DNA of 64,000 bases from Bacteroidota bacterium (GTDB lineage: Bacteria > Bacteroidota > Bacteroidia > Chitinophagales > Chitinophagaceae), in contig JAFDXP010000061.1 in NCBI GenBank assembly GCA_018267875.1, positions 28,036 to 92,035 of the forward strand, in the 5' to 3' direction. The notes under the pieces are model-generated. The model was not told where the DNA came from. It searched no databases and worked only from the letters and a program-made list of their open reading frames with translations. How positions within the stretch are numbered: position 1 is the first letter of the stretch; every line of letters starts with the position of its first letter. This document shows positions 1 to 8,421 of this stretch, piece by piece. A program made the translations under genes and the position numbers.

Positions 1-679
1 GAGGAGGTTTTGCTCCTTGTAGGTTTTGCTGAATGCTTTCCCACATTTCGGCAAGTGAAAGAATATCAGCATGTAGCTCAGCTGTATTTTTACCTTCTGC
101 GGCAGTTCGCACGATTACGCCAAAGTTTTTAGGCTTGATGGCTTCAACAATGCGTTGCAACCTTTTCCGTTCGTCTGCCGAATGAATTTTTCGAGATATG
201 GCTACTATATCGTTAAAAGGGGTCACGACTACAAACCGACCCGGCAGCGATATTTCACAACTCAGCCTTGGACCTTTAGAAGAAATAGGCTCTTTCAGAA
301 TCTGAACCAACACTTCCGGTTTACCATTGAGTACTTCGGTAATTTTTCCGGATTTGATGATATCAGTTTCGTTTTGAAATTTACCAAAATCGGTACCCCA
401 AGGCGTATTTCCATTTAGGGCATACTTGGTAAATTTTAGCAACGATCGGAAATAAGGGCTGAGATCGGTATAATGCAAGAAGGCATCTTTCTCATAACCC
501 ACATCTACAAAAGCAGCATTCAGTCCGGGCATAAGTTTTTTTACCTTGCCGAGATATAAATCGCCGACAGCAAATTGGTCTTGAGAATGTTCGTAATGTA
601 ATTCTACAAGTTTCTTGTCTTCGAGTAAGGCAATTTCCACGCCTTCTCCCGAAGCATTGATGATAAGCTCTTTGTTCAT
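1..679 (-). CDS. rng: Ribonuclease G/E family endoribonuclease, N-terminal part
   Basis: This is the first 226 codons of an Rne/Rng-type endoribonuclease, which cleaves single-stranded RNA during rRNA maturation and mRNA decay. The reading frame starts at the ATG ending at 679 (MNKELIINASGEGVEIALLE) and runs off the left edge. Residues ~35-130 form the S1-like RNA-binding region (VGDLYLGKVKKLMPGLNAAF, then FVDVGYEKDAFLHY), followed by the RNase H-like segment with SSKGPRLSCEISLPGR and RKIHSADERKRLQ. The catalytic Asp residues and the zinc link lie outside the window. It is the last gene of a co-directional group with HU, a TPR protein and a tiny basic ribosomal-type protein, a neighbourhood common in Bacteroidota. 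About 227 nt without a recognised gene precede it. Confidence 0.93.
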   Translation of the reverse strand, partial: MNKELIINASGEGVEIALLEDKKLVELHYEHSQDQFAVGDLYLGKVKKLMPGLNAAFVDVGYEKDAFLHYTDLSPYFRSLLKFTKYALNGNTPWGTDFGKFQNETDIIKSGKITEVLNGKPEVLVQILKEPISSKGPRLSCEISLPGRFVVVTPFNDIVAISRKIHSADERKRLQRIVEAIKPKNFGVIVRTAAEGKNTAELHADILSLAEMWESIQQNLQGAKPP

Positions 680-906
680 GCTACCGTCTTTAAACAACTA
701 TTCCCCGGCTGGCACTGCAATACTTCAAAAGACTCTGTACGTTGGAAAGTTGAATAGCCTCCATGAAAAAGCCGAAATATAAACAAGACTATAAAACAAG
801 GCTTGGTATATATAGTTCAAAACCCACAAATTTGTGCAGCAAAAAATTCAAGAGGCTGTATAGAGAAACCGAAAAACAGCCAAGGAAACAATTAATCCCC
901 TGAAAA

Positions 907-996
907 CTATTTTTTCTTATGACGGTTCTTTCTCAAACGCTTTTTGCGTTTATGAGTAGCAATTTTATGTCTTTTTCTCTTTTTACCACAAGGCAT
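907..996 (-). CDS. 29-residue AURKAIP1/COX24-like (mS38/bS22-type) basic ribosomal protein
   Basis: A 29-residue, extremely basic protein (MPCGKKRKRHKIATHKRKKR, then LRKNRHKKK; 19 Lys/Arg/His) reads from ATG at 996 to TAG at 907. The KKRKRHKxxxHKRKKRLRKNRHKKK pattern is what is usually labelled AURKAIP1/COX24 domain in Bacteroidota, the family of mitochondrial mS38 and mycobacterial bS22, which bind 16S-type rRNA near the decoding region. That function is family knowledge; ribosome binding is inferred. It begins only 22 nt after the stop of the TPR gene, so it is probably cotranscribed with it, and lies upstream of ribonuclease G, another rRNA-related gene. Conserved length and composition make a chance ORF unlikely. 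Confidence 0.8.
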   Translation of the reverse strand: MPCGKKRKRHKIATHKRKKRLRKNRHKKK

Positions 997-1018
997 ATTT
1001 AAAAGATTTAAATGTTGT

Positions 1019-1855
1019 TTAAAATGTTTTTATGTAATCGTCAATATCCTTACTAAATTCAGGATTATTCATTAACTTCTTTGCTTTTTCCAAAAGTTCA
1101 AGTGCCTTTTGTTTTTGTCCGCTTCCTTTGTATGCTTCTGCCAATCCTAAAAGTGCTTCCATATTTTCAGGTTGTTGACCCAGTACGCGATCAAAACGTG
1201 CTATGGCTTTATCAAACTGTCCTGAAACAATTCCTTGCTGTCCGAGGATAAGATTAGCCGGAATATTATCCGGGTGTTTTTCTGTCACCTCACGTAGCAT
1301 CAGCACTCCCTGCATTGTTTCTCCTGTGCCGATAAAACATTCTGCAAGGTCAACTTTAAGGGTGTCATTATTAGGGTTGAGCTGCAAAGCACGGTTAAAT
1401 CCTTCAATGGCTTGCTGCCCCATCCACGTCTGCATACTTTCGGATTTGGACTTTCGTGCCAGCTCTAAAAATAATTGGGCTGCAAAGGTGAGCTTTTTTT
1501 CGGAATTAACCAACTTCGCTTCTTGAAGAAAATAATGTGCAGCAATGGGGCCTTGTTTATGCTGCAACCAAAGGCGGGCAAGGGTATCAAAAACAACAGC
1601 CATCTTCGAAGAATCGGAGATAGCTGAAAGACGTTGTTCCAAGGTGTTTATCTCTGCTTTTGCATGTGCCGGAAGCGCACGATTAGCAGCAGACAATAGA
1701 GAGTCAAAAGAGGCCGGATGAACCGTATGGTTCATACTACCTGACGCTTGCGTTGAAGCGGCAGTTTTGGGCGGAGTATTTTTTACTCCAAAATATAGTA
1801 TGGCAATTAGGGCTAAAGCCGAAAAAATTGCGATGAAGTGAATGGGGCGCACCAA
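1019..1855 (-). CDS. Membrane-anchored tetratricopeptide repeat protein
   Basis: A 278-residue protein with one N-terminal membrane segment (~residues 6-23, HFIAIFSALALIAILYFGV), a linker, and several TPR-like helical repeats from ~85 onward (ALQLNPNNDTLKVDLAECFI, ARFDRVLGQQPENMEALLGL, AEAYKGSGQKQKALELLEKA). TPRs scaffold protein-protein contacts, so a periplasmic scaffold tethered to the inner membrane is likely; the partner is unknown. The start is TTG at 1855 or the adjacent GTG at 1852; the first in-frame ATG would remove the anchor. A TACCTTTG promoter element lies 23 nt upstream. It sits between HU and the tiny ribosomal-type gene, a conserved Bacteroidota arrangement, but no specific role can be read from the sequence. 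Confidence 0.8.
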   Translation of the reverse strand: MVRPIHFIAIFSALALIAILYFGVKNTPPKTAASTQASGSMNHTVHPASFDSLLSAANRALPAHAKAEINTLEQRLSAISDSSKMAVVFDTLARLWLQHKQGPIAAHYFLQEAKLVNSEKKLTFAAQLFLELARKSKSESMQTWMGQQAIEGFNRALQLNPNNDTLKVDLAECFIGTGETMQGVLMLREVTEKHPDNIPANLILGQQGIVSGQFDKAIARFDRVLGQQPENMEALLGLAEAYKGSGQKQKALELLEKAKKLMNNPEFSKDIDDYIKTF

Positions 1856-1878
1856 ATATGTTTTTTTGATTTTCGGCG

Positions 1879-1886
1879 CAAAGGTA
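1879..1886 (-). promoter_or_regulatory. -7 promoter element for the TPR gene
   Basis: The minus strand reads TACCTTTG (Bacteroidetes -7 consensus TAnnTTTG), ending 23 nt before the TTG start at 1855. No clear -33 element was recognised. Confidence 0.6.
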
Positions 1887-1917
1887 GGTAAAACGAGTGT
1901 GGTAAGTTATAGCCTTC

Positions 1918-2238
1918 TTATGCATCATCTTCTCCGGTATGATTTCCACGCAAAATTGGTTTTGCATCTTTTACCGACTTCACAAACTCTTTTGCCGGCT
2001 TAAATGCGGGAATGAAATGTTCGGGTATTTCTACGGCGATATTTTTTTTAATGTTCCGACCGATTTTAGCAGCTCTCTTTTTTAAAATAAAACTACCAAA
2101 ACCACGGACATACACCGGCTCACCTTCAATAAGCGAGGTCTTGACCTCCTTAAAAAAAGCTTCCAGAGCCACGAGAATATCCACTTTTGGGATTCCGGTT
2201 TTTTCTGCAATGCTGCTTACTACATCAGCCTTTCTCAT
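1918..2238 (-). CDS. HU/IHF family DNA-binding protein
   Basis: A 106-residue bacterial histone-like protein of the HU/IHF superfamily, which dimerises and bends DNA in the nucleoid. It has the N-terminal helix pair (MRKADVVSSIAEKTGIPKVD), the conserved saddle strand (VRGFGSFILKKRAAKIGRN) and the beta-arm ending ...IPEHFIPAFKPAKEFVKSV, in which the usual arm-tip Pro-containing sequence is partly reworked (IKKNIAVEIPE). The C-terminus carries about 15 extra residues, ending acidic (GEDDA), compared with ~90-residue HU. ATG at 2238 is the natural start; a TATCTTTG promoter element lies 53 nt upstream. The next gene (TPR) follows after 62 nt. Confidence 0.93.
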   Translation of the reverse strand: MRKADVVSSIAEKTGIPKVDILVALEAFFKEVKTSLIEGEPVYVRGFGSFILKKRAAKIGRNIKKNIAVEIPEHFIPAFKPAKEFVKSVKDAKPILRGNHTGEDDA

Positions 2239-2291
2239 AATTTTTTTGTGTTTAGCGCTTGAAGTTTAAGTGGGTTATGTTTTATATCGTT

Positions 2292-2299
2292 CAAAGATA
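2292..2299 (-). promoter_or_regulatory. -7 promoter element for HU gene
   Basis: The minus strand reads TATCTTTG, matching TAnnTTTG, 53 nt before the HU start codon. Confidence 0.6.
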
Positions 2300-2602
2300 A
2301 AAACTATCCTTCAAAATTTTAACACATAGACAATTTTTTTTACAAATTTTTTTATCTAACAGTAAATTTAATTGACTAAATTCTGAAGATGGCTCTTTGA
2401 CTGATACAAACTACTTTTAAAATCCTAACTTGATTTACTAAAAAATAGCACTTTTAAAACCATTGGTAACATTTTTTCAGGCTGACTATCACAGAATTTA
2501 CATCCCCCCCCAAAAAACTCATTCTTGCACCACAACAAGGCCCTTTGGTAAAATTAGACTATTGAAAATAGGCGAAGTAAGAAGTCAGTAGGTTTTGAAG
2601 TG

Positions 2603-2610
2603 TATTTTTG
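2603..2610 (+). promoter_or_regulatory. -7 promoter element for ctaA
   Basis: TATTTTTG matches TAnnTTTG and ends 19 nt before GTG 2630. Its position argues that ctaA starts at 2630 and not at the upstream in-frame GTG at 2600, which would lie before the transcription start. Confidence 0.6.
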
Positions 2611-2629
2611 CGCTCAAAATATATTTTGC

Positions 2630-3679
2630 GTGGCTGTAAATAAACGTAAGGCTGTGGCAATTTGGCTACTGATTGGCGTATTCATGATTATAGTTCAGGT
2701 GTTGTTAGGCGGAGTTACTCGCCTTACAGGTTCAGGCTTATCCATTACGGAATGGAAACCCATTATGGGTGCACTGCCACCTATGAATGAACAAGAATGG
2801 AACCATGCTTTTGATGGATATAAACAAATTGCACAATACAAGTTTTTAAATGCTCATTTTTCACTTGATGACTTTAAGTCTATATTTTTTTGGGAATGGT
2901 TTCATCGCTTATGGGCAAGGTTGCTAGGCGTGGTTTTTGCTTTAGGGTTCATCTATTTCTTAGTACGAAAATTTTTCGATCGGGAAATGGTTATTCCCTT
3001 TTTAATACTTTTTTTATTAGGTGCGGCGCAAGGATTAATTGGTTGGATTATGGTGGCAAGCGGGCTAAACAATGAAAATTTATATGTAAACCACATTAAA
3101 CTTGCTATTCACTTTATAGCTGCATTATTGCTTTTATGCTACACACTATGGTTTGCTCTGAAATTATTGGTGAAAGAAGAACAAAGAATCTCCATACCCG
3201 GATTTCGAAATTTCACCCTTTTCATTATTGTTTTTTTGGGGTTACAATTAGTTTATGGTGCATTTATGGCAGGGCTTAAGGCAGCAACCTATGCACCAAC
3301 TTGGCCGGACATTAATGGCACATATATACCTGAAAATCTATGGCAACTCAGTTGGATTAATGACCCTATCAATGTTCAATTTTTTCATCGTTTACTTGCT
3401 TATACTTTAGGTACCTTAATTATTTTTTGGACAGGCGCAGCGTTTCGGCTTTCAAAGCAGCAAAAAAGCAAGTTTTTTTCTGCAATCAAATGGCATCCAA
3501 TTGTATTGGTGTTATTACAAATAGGGCTTGGGATATTCACTGTTTTATTATCACCTAAAATGCAACCCAATCATTTTGGAAGGTATGAAGCATTAGCTGA
3601 AACGCACCAGTTGGTAGCCATGTTTTTATTAGTGTCTTTGGTCATCAATTTATTTGCTGTCAATAAAAAGAAAAGCTAA
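2630..3679 (+). CDS. ctaA: Heme A synthase (COX15/CtaA family)
   Basis: A 349-residue polytopic membrane enzyme that oxidises the methyl group of heme O to give heme A for cytochrome oxidase. It has about eight membrane helices in two related halves, with the conserved histidines: ExxxHR-type FEWFHRLWARLLG region (FFWEWFHRLW), NHIKLAIHF, VQFFHRLLAYTLG and AETHQLVAM. The first half begins with the signature GGVTRLTGSGLSITEWKP. GTG 2630 is chosen as start because the promoter element lies inside the longer frame. The oxidase it serves (ctaC, ctaD) is about 17 kb away. The membrane patatin gene follows 64 nt downstream on the same strand and may be cotranscribed. Confidence 0.93.
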   Translation: MAVNKRKAVAIWLLIGVFMIIVQVLLGGVTRLTGSGLSITEWKPIMGALPPMNEQEWNHAFDGYKQIAQYKFLNAHFSLDDFKSIFFWEWFHRLWARLLGVVFALGFIYFLVRKFFDREMVIPFLILFLLGAAQGLIGWIMVASGLNNENLYVNHIKLAIHFIAALLLLCYTLWFALKLLVKEEQRISIPGFRNFTLFIIVFLGLQLVYGAFMAGLKAATYAPTWPDINGTYIPENLWQLSWINDPINVQFFHRLLAYTLGTLIIFWTGAAFRLSKQQKSKFFSAIKWHPIVLVLLQIGLGIFTVLLSPKMQPNHFGRYEALAETHQLVAMFLLVSLVINLFAVNKKKS

Positions 3680-3743
3680 GCTTTTTTTTAAGTCAGTTTG
3701 GTATTTGAACTTTTGTTTTTTAGCTTAGGGACATGGTTCCCAC

Positions 3744-5966
3744 ATGCTGACGTTTATAAACAGAATATATCGGTTTCTTCCGGTTCAGTTGCTTTTGTTG
3801 CACTTCAGAAAATATCAATTACTGCTATTTTTTTGGGTGCTTTTAGTAGCAACTATTTCGGGGAATTTTGCTGCTCATTTTGGCGCATCGACACTATTTC
3901 TTGCCCCTGAATATTTGGGTGAAATCAATTTTGCCAGCATGTTTCTGTTAGGCAGTACGATGGCCATATTCATCATGTCTTGGAATATCACTACGTTCAT
4001 TATTCACAGCCACCGTGTTCCTTTTTTAGGTGCAACTCGTCATGCTTTTCTCAAGTATTGTATCAATAATGCCATTATCCCTTTGTCCTTCTTGGTATTC
4101 TATTCAGTGATGAGTATTCGATTTCAGTATGTAGATGAACATACCAGCATTTTCGGAACCATTCTAATGCAATTAGGTTTTTATTCGGGCTTAGTCTTGT
4201 TTTTATTTTTCTCGTTTGCCTATTTTTTTCGTGTAGATAGAGATCTTTTCAAAGTAGTGTTATCCACTATTACAAATCCTTCCGTTATTAGAGGTATTAT
4301 TCCGTATGACTCCTTAGATGTAGAGTTTGACATGATTCGAGCAGATACTTTTTTATCTGAAACCTTGCATTTGGAACGAACCGGCGATTTAGAAAATTAT
4401 CATCCGCGTTTATTAAGTGCTGTGTTGCGCAGACACCATCGAAACGCCATCACTGCCACCATCTTCGCACTTTTACTTTTGTTTGTGTTAGGTGCATTTT
4501 CTGAACAACCTCGATTGCGTATTCCCGCAGGAGGAAGCTTTTTACTACTTTTTACAGTCATGACCGGATTGGTAGGAGCCATGAAATATTTCCTTAAAAC
4601 TTGGGAGCTGATGGGCTGGGTTTTTATTGCCTTGTTGCTTTCCGTGATGGTTCATTTGAAGGTATTTGATTTGCGAAGTATTGCATACGGTTTAGATTAC
4701 AAAACAAGTCAACAACCCATTCCAAACTATGAATATGAGAGTGTCAAACATTTTTTTAATGAGTCTCGATATGTTCAGGATGAAAAGAAAGGGATTGAAA
4801 GGCTGGATCATTGGCACGCTAAACTTGCCACTGAGGCTAAGCCTCCCTTAGTTATTATTTCTGTTAGTGGCGGTGGAACTCGTGCTGCCTATTGGACATT
4901 TGCCGTTCTTCAGCGATTAGATAGCTTGTGCAAAGGAAAAATTTTTTCAAACACCGTTTTGATGACAGGAGCATCGGGCGGAATGATTGGTGCTGCATAT
5001 TGGCGGTCTATACACATGGCTGCTATGCAAGGGAAAATTTCAAACCCGTATGACAACCGCTATCAAGCCAACATCGGGAAGGATCTACTTAACGCTATTA
5101 TCTTTTCCTTTGCTTGTGTAGATATTATTTCGCCTTTCAACAAAATTTCAGTTGCAGGGCGTATTTACACGAAAGATAGAGGCTACTCTATGGAAGAAGA
5201 ATTGATACGCAATACAGAAGGTGTTTTAGATGCAAAGCTTGGTGATTTTCAGAAGCCTGAAGAGATTGGCACAATTCCCCAAATGATTATTAACGGCACC
5301 ATTATAGATGATGGCAGAAGGTTGATGATGTCGGCACAACCAATTGCATTTCTTACACAACCCGCCTATGCACTTCGAGATACGGCAAACCCGCCTATTG
5401 ATGCCATAGATTATGCCTCGTTTTTTACCCACCAAAATCCTTTTAATTTAAGACTGACTACCGCACTTCGTATGAACGCAACCTTCCCTTATATTCTACC
5501 GGTTGTAAAAATGCCTTGTAAACCACAAATGAACATAATGGATGCTGGTTTGCGCGACAATTTCGGCACCGAAGTAGCATTACGATACTTTTTTGTATTT
5601 AGAAAATGGATGGATGAAAATGTTGGCAACATCATATTTCTACAAATCCGTGATACTCGCGAAAATGAGGTATTGCCATCTACTGAAGAAAGTTCATTAG
5701 GAGCTATGTTGGTTGACCCATTAACAGTCATAGAAAATAAATGGGAACCTTTTCAATCTTATGCTCAAGGCTATCTCAAAGACATGACACCGGAATTAAG
5801 CAATCGTGTGCACTTCATTACACTCAGCTATTTTCCAAAAGAGATCAAGAAAACTGCTGCACTCAATTTTCACCTTACTATAAGGGAGAAACAGGATTTA
5901 TTACAGTCATTATATAATCCTACTAATGAAGCGGCTATAAAAACAACTTTAGAATTGCTGCAATAA
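3744..5966 (+). CDS. Multi-pass membrane protein with C-terminal patatin-like phospholipase domain
   Basis: A 740-residue protein joining about seven predicted membrane helices (roughly residues 25-45, 62-84, 107-125, 138-160, 237-255, 268-285, 290-306) to a patatin-type serine hydrolase domain (~365-690). The catalytic elements are all visible: the oxyanion loop SGGGTRAAYW (~374), the nucleophile elbow TGASGG (Ser ~411) and the dyad Asp in MDAGLRDNFG (~599). Patatins hydrolyse acyl lipids, so a membrane lipase acting on phospholipid or lipid A-type substrate is plausible, but the substrate is unknown. The patatin domain follows the last helix directly. The 3' end overlaps the convergent glycosyltransferase by 18 nt. 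Heme A synthase upstream is probably only a positional neighbour. Confidence 0.85.
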   Translation: MLTFINRIYRFLPVQLLLLHFRKYQLLLFFWVLLVATISGNFAAHFGASTLFLAPEYLGEINFASMFLLGSTMAIFIMSWNITTFIIHSHRVPFLGATRHAFLKYCINNAIIPLSFLVFYSVMSIRFQYVDEHTSIFGTILMQLGFYSGLVLFLFFSFAYFFRVDRDLFKVVLSTITNPSVIRGIIPYDSLDVEFDMIRADTFLSETLHLERTGDLENYHPRLLSAVLRRHHRNAITATIFALLLLFVLGAFSEQPRLRIPAGGSFLLLFTVMTGLVGAMKYFLKTWELMGWVFIALLLSVMVHLKVFDLRSIAYGLDYKTSQQPIPNYEYESVKHFFNESRYVQDEKKGIERLDHWHAKLATEAKPPLVIISVSGGGTRAAYWTFAVLQRLDSLCKGKIFSNTVLMTGASGGMIGAAYWRSIHMAAMQGKISNPYDNRYQANIGKDLLNAIIFSFACVDIISPFNKISVAGRIYTKDRGYSMEEELIRNTEGVLDAKLGDFQKPEEIGTIPQMIINGTIIDDGRRLMMSAQPIAFLTQPAYALRDTANPPIDAIDYASFFTHQNPFNLRLTTALRMNATFPYILPVVKMPCKPQMNIMDAGLRDNFGTEVALRYFFVFRKWMDENVGNIIFLQIRDTRENEVLPSTEESSLGAMLVDPLTVIENKWEPFQSYAQGYLKDMTPELSNRVHFITLSYFPKEIKKTAALNFHLTIREKQDLLQSLYNPTNEAAIKTTLELLQ

Positions 5967-6869
5967 CTGTATCCAATCCGGGATTTCAGGAGACCAATTT
6001 TCTTTTTTCAGCTTTCCCAAAATACTTCTGTTACTATAAAAATTTGCTTTCTGTTGAAGATATTCAGGGAGCTGAATCAGGCGACTAAACTGTGCTAATT
6101 GAAGCCAATCCTTCTTCGAAAAGAAATGAAAAAAGGATGACAACAAAGGGCGCAATTCTTTCAGATTCCAATAATGATAGAGAAAAGGATGAGCCGTGTG
6201 AATGATACCTGCACGAGAAAAACAAAGCGAAAAGGCAAATTGTTCCACTACATGCTTGGGAAATTTGGAATAAACAGTATCCGTAAAATCCAACACTTCA
6301 TCCAAAAGAAAGCGATCGTCTGCACGAAAACCCAACACGCCGGCATTCCACATGGTGGCATCTTTCGGCATTTCAAAAAGTTGTTGGTTAATTTCAAATT
6401 TATGCTGTTCAAAATAAAGATTCAGCTTTTGAAAAACCATATTGGACGAGCCTTTCAGCTTTCCTTCTTGAATGTGCATGATGCGTTTGCCACTTCCTAT
6501 TTTTTCAAACAAAGAGCTGAGGGGTGCACAACTATACACATCCGTATCGCAATAGAGAATATTGCCTTTGATTTTTGTGGCAAAATCACGCAACAATTCA
6601 ATCTTAACCCGGTGCACAAAATCTATTTCTCCACGCCATTTGCGGATAAGAGCTTCGTTTATTGACACAAGCGACAAATTAAATGGAAGCGGTTTCCATT
6701 TTTCAAAATAAGCTGCCTGATCAGTGTAAATACAAACATGCAGTTGTTGCAATTCAGCCTGGTTATGCTGTGCCGTTATAGAAAGTAAGGCCAAGGCACA
6801 TTCATGCAAAATTTCTTCGTTGCCGTAAGCTTGGAAAACAATATGATTTTGAGAGGTACTATTCACCAA
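5949..6869 (-). CDS. Glycosyltransferase, GT-A fold
   Basis: A 306-residue cytosolic protein with a nucleotide-sugar transferase layout: N-terminal Rossmann-like part (IVFQAYGNEEILHECALALL), a DxD metal/nucleotide-sugar motif in ILYCDTDVYSCAPL (~residue 105), and an acceptor-side segment ATMWNAGVLGFRADD. It resembles GT8-like glycosyltransferases, which transfer a sugar from a nucleoside diphosphate sugar; donor and acceptor cannot be told. The start is TTG at 6869 or the adjacent GTG at 6866; either overlaps the hutH stop by about 10 nt, so the two are translationally linked on one transcript. No other envelope-sugar genes flank it. Confidence 0.75.
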   Translation of the reverse strand: MVNSTSQNHIVFQAYGNEEILHECALALLSITAQHNQAELQQLHVCIYTDQAAYFEKWKPLPFNLSLVSINEALIRKWRGEIDFVHRVKIELLRDFATKIKGNILYCDTDVYSCAPLSSLFEKIGSGKRIMHIQEGKLKGSSNMVFQKLNLYFEQHKFEINQQLFEMPKDATMWNAGVLGFRADDRFLLDEVLDFTDTVYSKFPKHVVEQFAFSLCFSRAGIIHTAHPFLYHYWNLKELRPLLSSFFHFFSKKDWLQLAQFSRLIQLPEYLQQKANFYSNRSILGKLKKENWSPEIPDWIQLLQQF

Positions 6870-8343
6870 TGTAAAGACTTGGGTGTGTATCTAAAAAGCG
6901 TTCTGCTACCATCAGGTCATCGTGCAGTATTCTATCTGTATCCATTTTTGAAACTTGCATCCGAAAAGCCTGTCGAATTTTTTCCAACTTGGGAGAGCTC
7001 TTTTGTGGCAATCGAAAATCTAAGGCTTGAACAGCCGTAATCAATTCAATTGCCAATACCCGTTGAACATTTTCGACTACTCTTTTCAATTTGGTTGCGG
7101 CATTTGCGCCCATGCTAACATGGTCTTCTTGTCCATTACTGCTCACAATACTATCTACACTGGCCGGCGTACACAATTGTTTGTTTTGGCTAACGATGGC
7201 AGCAGCTGTGTATTGAGCAATCATAAAGCCGCTATTCACACCGGCATTGGGGGCAAGAAAGGGTGGCAATCCTCGTTGTCCACTTACTAACAAGTAAGTT
7301 CTACGTTCGGAAATGTTGGCTAATTCGGCAAGGGCAATGGCGGCAAAGTCAAGATTTAGGGCTAAGGGTTGTCCATGAAAATTACCTCCACTCATGATGG
7401 CATCTTCATCATGAAAAACTATTGGATTGTCTGTTACCGAATTAATCTCCGTTTCTAAAATATGCTTGATGTGGTCGAGTGCATCTTTACTTGCACCATG
7501 AACCTGCGGAACACACCGAAATGAATAAGGATCTTGCACTTGAATTTTTGTTCGAGTTTGTAGCTCGCTTTCTTTTAAAAGATCAAAAACACGCTGTGCT
7601 GTGGCTATCTGACCCTTATGAGGGCGAACCCGATGCAGTGGGCTTTTAAAAGGTTCGCTTTTGGCATCAAACGCATCTGCACTTAGAGCAGCCAACACAT
7701 CCGACCAAGCACTCAGGTTTTGTGCACGAAGCAAGCACCACACCGCATAACTACTCATAAATTGTGTGCCATTCAAGAGGGCCAAACCTTCTTTTGCAGC
7801 TAAGGGAATGGGCTGTAAACTTTCTTGAGTTAGTGCTTCTAATGCCGTTTGTTTTGTGCCTTTGTAATTGACCATTCCTTCACCAAACAAAGGCAAACTC
7901 AAATGTGCTAAGGGTGCCAAATCGCCCGAAGCTCCTAAAGAACCCAATTCATATACAACTGGACTAATACGGCGATTGTAAAATTCAATAAGCAAAGAAA
8001 CTATTTCAGCTCTTATACCACTATAACCCTTTCCCAGCGCATGAATTTTCAGCAAAAGCATCCAACGGACAATGTCTTCCGGCACTTCATCACCCATTCC
8101 ACAAGCATGGCTACGCACCAAATTGTGTTGCAAATCGGATAATTCTTCATCGGCAATTCGAACATTACACAATGATCCAAAACCGGTATTGATTCCGTAA
8201 AATGTTTGTCCGGATTCCAGAACCTTGTCTAAGTATGAACGGTTAATGTTGATGCGTTGTTGTGCTTCTGATGAGAATTTTATTTCTGATTTAGGCACAA
8301 AACGAGCTAAGAAATCAAAAGTTAGATTTTCGGGCAAATTCAT
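6859..8343 (-). CDS. hutH: Histidine ammonia-lyase (aromatic amino acid lyase, MIO family)
   Basis: A 494-residue enzyme of the HAL/PAL/TAL family, which removes ammonia from L-histidine to give urocanate by means of an MIO group built autocatalytically from an Ala-Ser-Gly triad. The triad is Ala138-Ser139-Gly140 in GSLGASGDLAPLAH. Other family motifs are GINTGFGSLCN, SHACGMGDE (the Ser-His pair usual for histidine selectivity), LNGTQFMSSY, RCVPQVHGASKDALDH and SGGNFHGQPLAL. Length is normal (about 500). The usual partners for histidine use (hutU, hutI, hutG) are absent; a glycosyltransferase overlaps the 3' end. Tyrosine or phenylalanine specificity cannot be excluded from sequence alone. 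Confidence 0.88.
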   Translation of the reverse strand: MNLPENLTFDFLARFVPKSEIKFSSEAQQRININRSYLDKVLESGQTFYGINTGFGSLCNVRIADEELSDLQHNLVRSHACGMGDEVPEDIVRWMLLLKIHALGKGYSGIRAEIVSLLIEFYNRRISPVVYELGSLGASGDLAPLAHLSLPLFGEGMVNYKGTKQTALEALTQESLQPIPLAAKEGLALLNGTQFMSSYAVWCLLRAQNLSAWSDVLAALSADAFDAKSEPFKSPLHRVRPHKGQIATAQRVFDLLKESELQTRTKIQVQDPYSFRCVPQVHGASKDALDHIKHILETEINSVTDNPIVFHDEDAIMSGGNFHGQPLALNLDFAAIALAELANISERRTYLLVSGQRGLPPFLAPNAGVNSGFMIAQYTAAAIVSQNKQLCTPASVDSIVSSNGQEDHVSMGANAATKLKRVVENVQRVLAIELITAVQALDFRLPQKSSPKLEKIRQAFRMQVSKMDTDRILHDDLMVAERFLDTHPSLYIGE

Positions 8344-8374
8344 GTTTGAAAAGTAAAGGGGGGAATAATGTTGG

Positions 8375-8382
8375 CAAAGCTA
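8375..8382 (-). promoter_or_regulatory. -7 promoter element for hutH
   Basis: The minus strand reads TAGCTTTG, matching TAnnTTTG, 31 nt before the hutH ATG. Confidence 0.55.
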
Positions 8383-8421
8383 AGAAAGCAACCTAAAGGT
8401 ATTGGGTCTTAAAAAAAATCA

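Larger units (their letters stand above)
2239..2629. other. Divergent intergenic region between HU and ctaA
   Basis: This AT-rich stretch holds a minus-strand promoter element for HU near one end and a plus-strand element for ctaA near the other. An isolated run of eight C residues occurs at 2504-2511. I see no RNA gene or credible ORF. Confidence 0.6.

Noticed and set aside
2504..2511. Eight-C run upstream of ctaA as a phase-variation tract
   Set aside because: It is isolated, about 92 nt before the -7 element, and has no flanking repeats or invertible structure.
2600..2629. Upstream GTG start for ctaA
   Set aside because: The -7 element TATTTTTG lies inside these codons, so they would not be in the mRNA.
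6174..6665. A 163-residue plus-strand frame opposite the glycosyltransferase
   Set aside because: Antisense shadow of a well-supported gene with no motifs or start context.
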